64,000 nt of DNA from Synaphobranchus kaupii (Eukaryota > Chordata > Actinopteri > Anguilliformes > Synaphobranchidae): assembly GCA_029718625.1 (NCBI GenBank), contig CM056377.1, positions 110,284,407 to 110,348,406 on the forward strand, given 5' to 3'. Of this stretch, positions 33,877 to 45,800 are shown one piece after another. The notes below the pieces were generated by a model. The model had not been told where the DNA came from. It saw only the letters and a program-made list of their open reading frames with translations, and did no database searches. Made by a program: the position numbers and the translations under genes. Each line of letters begins with the position of its first letter. Position 1 is the stretch's first letter.

Positions 33877-36800
33877 GTGAGTTCACCCAGGCACAGTGCC
33901 ACTCTCAGACATCCCAGCACACCAAAACTGCATTGAGACAGTTACATTCTGTGTAAGGGGGCGATTTTGTACTGTACCTGAGCAACCTCAGTGTAACAGA
34001 CATTTTGGAAGGGATGATCCATGGAAAACACTTATTGAATGTGTTGACGCATGTTGTTTTTTTTGTCACATTAAAAAAAAGAATTTAGGCTATAGAGTTG
34101 AAGTCGGAAGCTTACATACACTTAGGTTGAAGTCATTAAAACTCATTTTTAACCACTCCACAGATTTCATGTTAGCAAACTATAGTGTTGGCAAGTCAGT
34201 TAGGACATCTACTTATAGCGGTACTATAACGTCTCTGCATTTGAATGGATCTCTATGGGAATTGGTGGGTGGGTCTAGATTTAGCTGGAACTTATGCTGG
34301 AACAGTATGGAATACATGATTGGTAAAATGGCTGTAAGTCATCAAGGGTCTGAGGTATCAAACAAGCCTCAAACCATCACTCTCCTGCCAGATATGCAGT
34401 AGATATGGATGGATCACTTGAAGGGTTGTTTCTCCTGACAAATTTCTCTATTGAACTCTATGGAAAAATAAGTCAGGAGAAGAAACCCTTCAAGTTTTCT
34501 ATATCAAAGGTACATTAATAACATATCCCGTTAAAATTAATAATTTTCAGCAGTATCCTAGTATCTTATTGTATCCTGGTATTCTCAAATGATCCATTTA
34601 ATGTTCACCATTCTTGCCTTTAAAACTCTAGAAATTTCTAGCTAGCTTTTGGCAAATTCAGTAAAATAAGCATTACAGTATAAATGGAATTGGGTTATCT
34701 TAGATTTTATCCTATTCCTTTGTTTGCATTTTCCAACAAAATAAATGTTTTTAAAGTCCAAAAGTGCCATGTTATAGGGAAAAAAAACATGTTCTCTATA
34801 GATCAGCAAGTACACACTTGGCCATGGGCCACATTTCACATAAAATGAATAAGCATTATTCTAGAGCAACGCTACTCATGTAATTTGTTCCTACTTATTT
34901 CTTTCATTTTGTCATCTGAAGTCATTGGAAAATGTGTAAAGTGTGTGGGGATGAAAGCTTGGGATTATGTTGTACTCGGCATACAGAGGTGTTATTGTGT
35001 TACAGGGTGTGTCCTGACACTGTAGCACGGTGGGAGGCTTAAGTTTCCAGTGACTCACTGCAATTGGGAACAGAATTGTTTGACTAACTGAAGCAAGACA
35101 TTTTCTGTGACAATAGGCATTAGTCCGTGTCAATACCCAATCGGTGGGGGCGCTCCCAAAAAAAATTGCTTATTTTTTGTTGTCAATTTTTTTTTTCTTA
35201 CCGCGCAGACAAAGATATTACTTTTTAAAAAATTATTATTTATTTTGGCCTATGTCATATTTTCACACTCTCTAGTTGGCAACCAATGAGATACTCGTAA
35301 GGCTTTGACGGTGCCGTCTCCTCTTTACTTTCTGCACTAACCTGATTGTACATGTGACTCCAAGGACACAACTGTGCACGTAACGCTGGTGTAACAGCTA
35401 TATAGGCAACAGATTGAGGGTTTTGCAATTGCAGGTGTCAAAATCGAAACGCACAAAATAAATTTTACTTGTTGTCTTATGTTTGTGTAACATTGAGCAT
35501 ATACTACACGTTCTTTATATTTTTGGAAAATATTTTGATATTGTGCACATAATTCCCAGCTTTTCCTGCCACTGCCTGGAAATCTAAGTGAACAAAAGCC
35601 CTCCTGTTCAAACGGTATAAAATAAAACCTATAAAATCTTTACTAAAAGGCACTGTTTAAAAGAACCAGCCACTCCAAGAAACAGAAGTAAAAAATATTT
35701 ATTGTTAAAAAACATTTGAACCTCATTAAATGCATATGTGGTTACTTTTGTTTATTGTGGTAGTAATATAGATTATATACAGCTTGGTTTTATAACGGAA
35801 CCTTTTTAAAATTCTCTCTTGTTCAGCAAACCAGCCTCCCAATTTGGAATTGTAATACAGTGTTTCAGCAACATCTCATAGACAAAGACTTTGCATTGAA
35901 CTATGATAGTTTGAGGAAAGGACTACACATACATGGCTGCATACACTGTCTTGCAAGATAAAGGTTAAACGATGGGGACAGTGTATTGACTTGTTCGATT
36001 GACGAGGCTCGTTTATCTGATTTTGAAATCACAAAGCTAATGAGGAGTCACCGATAACACGAGTGCTAACGTGCATATACTTTTTATGTTAATGATACAG
36101 TAGAAGATTTCTCATCTACAAAATTGGCTGCAAGTCTTATATCCAGTTATTTGCCTTGTTTTTATACACATTTGTAAAACTATGAGGATGGACCAGAATA
36201 TTATTTGGTTAAAAGTCAAAGTTAACTGTTATAAAATGTGTGTGTTCAGGGCTTGGCAGCTCTTGTCATTTATGCAATAACTTTTACACAGCACTGTAAT
36301 AAAACAAGGTAAATAGGGCCACCAGTTTGTTTCCCCTTGTTTTCTCGCAGGATACTTCAGTCCTCCACCAGCTAGAGGTCATGATAGCCTCTTTGTGAAG
36401 CCACTTTTCAAACAATTATCCCATTTTCACCACCTCAGTCATCTAAGTTGAAGTAATTGCCACAAATTAAGCACAGACAATGATTGATTGCGATGTTTAC
36501 AAGCGACAAACACTAACAATTTGTACACAGTATTGTTTGAGATGCATGTGTAAGGGGCCCCTGCTACTAAATGTGCAAGAATCATACTCTGTCTCTCAAA
36601 TGTTCTCTATTGCCAAGTTGTTTTCCTCCAAAAAATGTGCTCAATCCACATTGCTCGAATAAGTTTGTACAGCATATGTTGATACAAGGCTCGGTATGAT
36701 GTGTATACAACTATTCCCTTTTGAATTTCCAGAAAGAAATATGTCTTTACTTGTAACTCAGTGTCAGTGTTAAAAATGTTGACAATGCTGTAGGTGCTTG

Positions 36801-39800
36801 GCTTTACGAAAGAAAAGAAACCTGAAGCTAGCCCTGGACTGCTACAGCAAGTACAAAAACCTCAGCTGCCACAGGAGGTTAAAGGTGATAAAACAAAGTT
36901 ACTGCAGCTGGAGTTACTAACCGCAAGGATGGGATGCCTTTACATTGTGTTAACATGTTGATTGCGTGACTGGTGAGCTATGGCTGGTGTATCTTGGTCT
37001 TTTGCTTCACCAATTTACTTCAGTTTGTCTTTAGGCTTAACTGCAGTCATATTTTAGTGCATTTTTGTATTGAACAATAAAAGACTTAACAAAAAATCTC
37101 AAATATGTAATGATATACTAATGTGTAATGTGATACAATGAGCAAAGAAAATATTTTTTGTTATAGGCTAACAGACAAAAAGACAAACTGACACTTTTTT
37201 CCCCTTATCATTCTGTCTTCCTTGTTGTCTTTTGGGATTATTGGAGTTGAATAAAGACCCAGTTTTTCACATTAAGGGGCTGTTTTACTAAGACCTTTAG
37301 TGTGTGCAAAACCTTTCAGCACACGCAAAACCAATAACAACAAATGATTGGTCATGGTATTTGTTTTGCACCAATCATTTGTTGTCTTATTAGTTTTGCG
37401 TGTGCTAAATGTTTTTGCACCCGCTAAAGGTCTTAGTAAATCAGGCCCTAAGTATCCTAATGCTTATATAAAATAAGTTACTTCCGTTATAATGGAAAGT
37501 GCTAATGGTATAATCAAAAGGATTCATTTGAGTTGGATTTGCATATTAGTGAGAAAATATCAGCACAAACTGGAGCACTTTTATGCCTTGCTTGTACTTT
37601 GTGTAAAGAAACCATTTTACAGTGTTTCATGGTGTTTGTCTGTACCTGTCTGCAGTCTCTCCACTTCCACAAAGCTGATGATGACATTCATGCTGGATTC
37701 AGCAAACTGTTGTCTGACCTGAACCAGAAAGGCGCCCCATATGCACTGAGCCTGGCAAATCGCCTGTATGGGGAGAAGTCTTTCAACTTTGAGGAGGTAA
37801 TGTTCTTTGTTTAATGTTCTTGCGTTTTGTACACATTTCAATTTTCAAGTGCACATTTCCAATTCTTGTAAATACGTGTATGTTTATATATGCCCAGTGG
37901 ACATAAGACATGGGGCCCTATCTTACACCCGGCGCAAAGCAGCGCTAACCCAAACGCAAGTGTCTTTGCTATCTTACACCCGGCGCTAGGTTCATTATAA
38001 CGCCTACCGCTTACGTCCTTTAACTACCATATATTCTTGCGCCCGTTGCAAGTGAGCTGGGCGTGTTGGTCTTAAGATGAGGAGTGGCCAGGATTATTTT
38101 GGCGTATTGCTATTTTGAGCCAGCAGAAAGCGCTTGCGCTAGAACCACCACAAACCTGGTCTAAAGTCATGTCGCAGTTGTTTACATGTTATTTTAACGG
38201 TGCATATAAGTGCGTCTACATAGGTGTGTGCACAACGCGCATACCCTCCTGTCTGTTACACACAGGGGCACGCACAAGCATGACTAAAATATCTAGATCA
38301 CAATGTGAAATATTATTATTGTGTAGGCTATATCAAAAATGCATAATAATAAAAGGTTCCATATGTCCACATACCTTTCCCTCAGCGACAATTACATTGC
38401 TCTCAGCCCACTCCATCAACATCCAGGCGATGTGCGATGGTACGGGACAATGGCTATCCATTAAAAAGGAGCTGATAACACCTATATCAAGCCTAATGCG
38501 CGAATTGTCATTTGCACCTAATGCGTGAATTGTCATTCAAGGGAAAACTCGCGCACTGCAATAGACGGACATTTGAGTTCTGAAAATGCGCTTCAGATGT
38601 CATTACAATACGGCTATGTTTATCTAGGAATACAGCCTGTAAGTAAATAGAATGGTTTGTGACTGAAAAAAGTTCAAAACCTTGTCCAGTGAATATTGCT
38701 TTTATTGTTTTTCAAATAGCCTAGGCTACAGCGGATTCGCTGTGCATAAGGTTTTTTTCGATAGCCTATAGTTAAAAAACGGAGATAAATGTCACCATGT
38801 TAACTAAATTGTAACCTTAGCTATTCTTCGTCCTTTATATTTTTTTAATTACAGTGACCAGGTTTCCATACTCTCAGCTTATTAAAACCCAGCTGATTTC
38901 ACCTGTTATTCCATAACTGAACAAAACGATTTTAAAGAGAAATAAGCACGTCGTTTGCAGCACGTTACACAATGAATTCACAATTAATTTTAATGCCATT
39001 CTCTGCATGTGCGCTGCATGTTCTCTGTTTCCCCTGCTGTAAGTCGCACGTTTCACGGTCTTCCTGGGAAAGTGGATTGTTTTAAAGCATTACGCTACGA
39101 GTAAAACAGATTGGTCACATTTCCATAAACAGGACATTATTAAACAAGGGGAAATATGCGTGAACATATGGGTTGCCAACCGGACAGCTTTATTGTATTT
39201 AGTGTCATCATTAAGGCAAAATAACGGTATTTATGTTATTAATCAATATTACTATGCAGTTAGCCTAATGAACTTTGGATGAAGCTTCGAGAACTCCATG
39301 AGAACAGCCTCATGGAATTGACGTTTGACACTTTCATTGCATAATCAAACGAAATTTGCTGAACAAGCAGGCTAATTTGGCGTTTTCTAAGGTGAAGCCA
39401 TTGATAGCTTATTCTCAGCTGTTGCAGGTCCTTTTAACAAAATTTAACCGGAAATATTTTGTAAAATAACAGCCCTGTCGGGAATTACCGGGAACTCATA
39501 GGCTAATGGTTAGTCCGAATAATATTGATCATATTCCATTTAGCCTATTCCTTGATCGCACTAAACACGCACGAGCATGTCTGTTTCGCCATCATATAAG
39601 CAATCCGCCAAAGTGGAAAAGCAGGCTTTTAAAGGGAATGGGATATGACATTTTGATTGGTTTATTGCATGTCACGCCCAATACACACCTATAATTAACG
39701 ACGAGACTAGGTTCAGCCCAGTTGCACCTTGCGCCGTGCTTAGCGCCCAAAAAACACGCCGTTAAAATAGCAAAAGTGGACTTGGACACGCCATAAATGG

Positions 39801-42800
39801 ACTTAGCGCCATGCGCTTATATTTCCTTTATTTCAACAGGGAGACACACTGAGACCAAGGGCTCATTCGCAGATGTGCCCTGCATTACATTAAAACATAT
39901 ATAATGAAATACAAAACAAGGACATTTAACAATTACATACATCAACAAATATGCCTAGGTCCAAGATTAGGGACTTAAAGATACCCATAGGAATGAGAAA
40001 TTCAAGTTTAAGGATGTCTTGATGCCTGTTCCAGGACCAAGGGGCAAAGTATCTAAAAGATGTTTTACCAAATTCAGTGGTTACCTGAGGTGTATTTAAA
40101 ACTATGCAATTTTGTGATCTGATGGGATAATTGGAAGTTTTAAAGGTAAGTAATGATGAAGATAAGGAGGTAGCTTCTGTAGGATAGCTTTATAGATAAA
40201 CAGAAGGGAGTGCTGCTCTCTCCTTGTAGTGAGGGATGACCAACCCACTCTTTGATAAAGAATACAGTGATGTGTGCGGAATTTATCACCTGTGATAAAA
40301 CGGAGGGCACTGTGATAAATAGAATCAAGAGGTTTTAAAGCACTGGCAGAAGCATGCATGAATAAAGTATCACCATAATCAAGAACTGGTAGCAATGTGG
40401 CCTGAACTATCTGCTTCCTTCTCTCGTAAGACAAACATGATTTATTCCTATATAAAAATCCAATTTTGGGTCTGGGTTTTTTTATCAGGAAGTCAACATG
40501 AGTTTTGAATGATAGATTTTCATCTATTCATATACCAAGGTATTTATAAGCAGGCACACGCTCAATTTTGGAGCCACTAAGAGAGCAGATGCCAAGGTTA
40601 GTAGAAAGAGGCTCACGACTGTTTGAAAAAAACATAAACTTTGTCTTGCTTTCATTTAATACTAATTCCAGACTTGTAAGTGAGTTTTGAATAGCATTGA
40701 AGTCGGCCTGAAGGTCTGATATGGCTTTGCCCATTGACGAAACACATGAGTATATGGCTGTGTCATCTGCATACATGTGTATTTTGCTACTTCGAAGAGC
40801 GGAGCCAATGCTATTGATATAAATTGTAAAGAGGACAGGCCCCAGGATCGATCCTTGGGGGACTCCTTTAGTGACCTCTAAGAATTGGGATTTAACCCCA
40901 TCTACGTGAATTAGACCAAGCGCCAAGATCGCCAAGATAGGGCCCATGGTAACAAAAGATTGTTGCAGGATCAGGTTGTGACTGACACACTGAGGAGTGT
41001 TTAAATCAGTAAGTAATATCACTGTGATGTGTCATCACCCCACTCCTCAGTAACAGTATCTGTGCTGTAAGCCTCAACCCTGTATTCACTGATGCTGTCC
41101 AAGAAGATCATAGGTGAACTTTTCAAGATTGGATTTATTTGTTTGCAAGTCTGGCACAGTTGCGAAAAATGTTTTCTTTCATATTCCTCAGTGAAAGGAG
41201 TGGAGCAAACTGTATTTTATGAAACAAACATTTTGTCTATTGTAAGGCCGCACTCTGCCTAAGAGTGTGCAGATTGCGCTCCATATAGATGGATTTAAGG
41301 AACAATAATAAATGGCTACAGCTGTTTTGCTCTCAACATGGTATGCACCTGTGCATCTGCCTTTCACCAAAGTGCACAGCATTACAATAAACAAGCTGTG
41401 TTCCACATCAAGATTATAACATTAACATTGAACCGACCACAGCTTTCATTACAAGTTCTATAATTTAAATGGAATTTGAAAGGAAACCAACCATCTGTTT
41501 CAGGAGAGTCCACATTAAATTGGACAGAATCTGAAAATTGAAAAAAAAATATATATATATTATAATTTTCTACCCTTCTGTCCAAATGTGAAAACCAAAC
41601 TGTGAGGACTTTGGATGGTCATTAACATTGCAACATGTTAACTGTTTTTAAAAATTTATTATTATTTTTTTTTTTTTACATCTAGCAGTTTTTTTAATGA
41701 TATAGGCTAAATCCTCAGAGCCTTAGTCACAAACTGTTTCAATCTTCTAAGATATTTGTTTCCGCATTTTGTGTGTGTTGTCTGTTGTAGTTGCTGTTTC
41801 CAGATGGATTAAAAACCATTTTTATTCCATACCATTTTTTTGCATTTTAGGTTTAGCACTTGATCTTCTGTATAATGCCTTTCTCAGTAAATGTTTCTGT
41901 TGCTCCTTTTTGCTGTTCCTGGAACACCAACAGTTTACAGGAAAACCTTGTCTGGAGTTTTGCTCCACATTATTGAATGGTAACTTATTTTCTATTAGTT
42001 TTGTTGGTCCCTTGTGAACCACTCACAGTTAGCAAGGCTAAATCACAAGAGCAATCATCACTCATAGGACGTACAGTACAAAATCTAGAGGGTTAAGCCA
42101 ATGTAACATTTCAGTGTGCACACATTGAATTCAACCGTGCATCGTGCATAACAAGTTCACTTATGAGATTATAAACACTCAACTGTAGCTTAACTCATAT
42201 GCATGCTACGCATTATTCTACATGGCAGTGTGACTCCCATGCAAAGGCACTGTGCTATTCAAACGCTTCAGAAAATGTTTTCTGCACCAACCTGTGAACA
42301 TGAGGGGGGCTGAGCATATCCAATTCCCACCCCAATGTGGAATGGTACATTGCGCGAACCCCACCTATTCGAGAGAGTGTAGACAAGAGTGTAGAGGGAC
42401 CTTTCATATGCAGCTTTGCATGCAATCTACGGGTACCCGATGGACCAGTGAGGGGGTCACTAGATAGCAATGCACTGGAAGCCCTATCCGACTGATACCT
42501 CCCATTCCCTGGGCGATGCAATCGTTGTGCATCCATGCACCACAGTGTGATGCCTTAACCGAACCAGCAGCCCTGGGAGAGGGTTATTTTGTATAGTATT
42601 TTTGACTGTGCAATTATAAAACAGTGATGCACAGTATGTTGTTGTGTTTTTTTATACTGTTGATATGTAGCAGTTAATTATGTGTCCCTACCCTTGGCAA
42701 AGCCTTCCAGAATAATTTTAACTCGGTTGAATCTGCACTCTTTGAACTTCTGAATGTGGGGGAAACTGAATGCTTCCCAGGTTTTGTTCCTCTGTTTCTG

Positions 42801-45800
42801 ATGGCTTTAAAATGAACTTTTTTTTTTCATGGTTGCTGCATAGAAAGTGTCTTCTTACAAATACTTCTGGATCAGGCAAGCTAGAGGCTTAAAGGCTTAA
42901 AATTCACATTGGAAAAACGAATTAAAAAAAGTTGAGAAATTTCCCGTTTTAGATTATGTGCACGTACATTTGGAGGAATTTTTTAAATTCCAATTGCTGA
43001 TTATAAACACATAATTCATGACACAGTGTCTGAAGTGTACTCCTGCTTTTAATCCCTGCTTTCCTGTTTAAACAACTGTGATCCTTAAATGTTATTGTCA
43101 TTTTGATTGATTTTGATTGTTTTGCTGGTAAAATAAAAGATACAGTCAAGCCGGAAAGTCTGAACATCCCTTTCACCTTCTCCACGTTTTATTACGTTGC
43201 AGACTTATACTACAATAGATTGAGTTCATTTTTTGCCTCAAACATCTACACACAATAGCTAATAATGACGAAGTGAAAACAGGTTTTTAGAAAATATGCA
43301 ATTTTATTTTACTGACAAAAATAGGTTATTTAGGGGTTACATATCTGTACACACCCTTAGCCTAATACTTGGTTGCTGCACCTTTGGCAGCGATTACAGC
43401 TTCAAGGCGTCTTGGAAAAGAAGCTACGAGCTTGGCACACTTGTTTCTGGACATTTTTGCCCATTCCTCTTGGCATATCCTTGCAAGCTCCATCAGGTTG
43501 GATGGGGAGCGTCGGTACACAGCCATTTTCAGCTCTTTCCACAGATGTTCAATTGGATTCAGGTCTGGGCTCTGGCTGGGCCACTCAAGGACATGCACAG
43601 ACTTTCTCCGAAGCCACTCCTTTGTTCTCTTGGCTGTGTGCTTCGGGTCGTTGTCATGTTGGAAGGTAAACCTTCGCCCCAGTCTGAGGTCCAGAGCGCT
43701 CTGGAGCAGGTTTTCTTCAAGGATCTCGGTGTACTTAGCTGCATTCATCTTTCCCTCTATCAGGACTAGTCGCCCCGTTCCCTCTGCAGAAAAACATCCC
43801 CACATCATGATGCTGCCACTGCCATGCTTCACTGTAGGGATGGTATTAGCCAGGTGATGAGCGGTGCCTGATTTCCTCCAGATGTGACGCTTGGTATTCA
43901 GGCCAAAAAGTTCAATTGTGGTTTCATCAGACCAGAGAATCTTGATTCTCATGGTTTGAGAGTCCTCTAGGTGCCTTTTGGCAAACTCCAAGCGGGCTGT
44001 GATGTGCCTTTTACTAAGGAGGGGCTTCTGTCTGGCCACTCTACCATAAAGGCCTGATTGTCGGAGTGCTGCCTGGATGGTTGATCTTCTGAAAGGTTCT
44101 CCCATCTCCACAAGGATACGCTGGAGCTCTGTCAGAGTGACCCTCGGGTTCCTGCTCACCTCCCTGGCCAAGGCCCGTCTTCCCCTATTGCTCAGTTTGG
44201 CCGGGCGGCCAGGTCTAGGAAGATTCTTGGTGGTTCCAAACTTCTTCCATTTACGAATGATGGTGGCCACTGTGCTCTTTGGGACCTGTAAAGCTGCAGA
44301 GATTTTTCCGTACCCTTCTGCAGATCTATGCCTTGACACAATCCTGTTTCCGAGGTCTCCAGATAATTCCTTTGACCCCATGGCTTGGAGTTTGCTCTGA
44401 CATGCACTGTCAACTGTGGGACCTTATATAGGCAGGTGTTGGCAATCCCCAATCATGTCCAATCAATTGAATTTATCACAGGTGGACTCCAATTAAGTTG
44501 TAGAAACATCTCAAGCAGTATCAGTGGAAACAAAATGCACCTCAGCTCACTTTTGGGTGTCATATCAAAGGGTGTGCACACTTGTGTACATATGATATTT
44601 TACATTTAGATTTTTAATAAATTAGCACAAATGTCTAAAAACCTGTTTTCACTTTGTCATTGTGGGCTATTTTGTGTAGAATGTTGAGACAGAAAATGAA
44701 CTCAATCTATTGTAGAATATGTCTGTAACGTAATAAAACGTGGAGAAGGTGAAAGGAGTGTTCAGACTTTCCGGCTTGACTGTACATAAAAATAAATGCA
44801 TTTTTCCTCCCAAACATTCATTATTAGTTTATATTTAATCTCTTGGAAAGCATTGAGCATTTTTAGGTGAATTTCAGACTAGAACACACTGAACAGTTAA
44901 ACATTCACTGTCTTTGTGAATCTGTAGAACTACATTCAAGACACAAAGAAGTTCTATGAGGCAGAGCTGGAGACTGTTGACTTCATATCAAATGCAGAGG
45001 TTGCCAGGGTGAACATAAACAGCTGGGTGGAGAAGCAGACTCAAGGTAACTGCAGTTACAGACACATTCACACTTTCATTTGAAATGTACAGATACTGTT
45101 ACTCTGTCCTGTATATTCCACTGAAATGATCATGAAGAGAAAGACTGCTTCCTGTTATAGGTTTACATAGTTTTACTTCCTGTTTGGTGTGTGGTAACCA
45201 ATGTGAACGATTCACAGCAACAATCAGCCATTGCATGAACCATGAACCAGACTAAAATGTTGTCTACGCTATAGACATTGTGTTGAACTTATGTTTAATT
45301 GAAATGCATAGATGCTATCAGGTCATGTGTATCTCACTGAAATGATCACGCAGTGGGAGGTTATTAAGCGATTTAGAGATTTTTCTGCTTTTCCAGATAT
45401 GAAGTAGCCTAATCCCTGCATCATCCTTAGCATACAGCATATTTGTCAGCTGGCTTTCTTTGAGAGCTTTGTTCTGCATTTCATTGTAGGTGTTGAAGGT
45501 TCCGTTTGTAAAATATCACACCCCTGAAGATGAACTACTCCTGTATTATTCAAAACATAATGCATTATATCTGTAGCTGTGTATGTATATATACACTGCC
45601 CGGCCAAAAAAAAAGTCGCCATTGCACCCTTCATGCATAGTGCCCACTGTACAAGCCTCTGGAGGCAGTGTTATGATCTGGGGTTGCTTCAGTTGGTCAG
45701 GTCTAGGCTCAGCAACATTATGCAGCAATAAAATGAAGTCAGCTAAGTACCTGAATGTACTGAATGACCAGGTTATCCCATCAATGGGCATTTTCCAGGA

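Larger units (their letters stand above)
33877..36793 (+). other. serpin intron 1
   Basis: GT-AG intron of 2.9 kb. It holds a Tc1 fragment at 34091-34500. The rest (34501-36793) is AT-rich non-coding sequence with no recognised gene. The portion from about 36580 is duplicated near 53525. Confidence 0.85.

Noticed and set aside
42240..42560. Open frames around 42250-42540 in serpin intron 3
   Set aside because: Two overlapping frames on opposite strands without motif or splice signals; no support for an exon.
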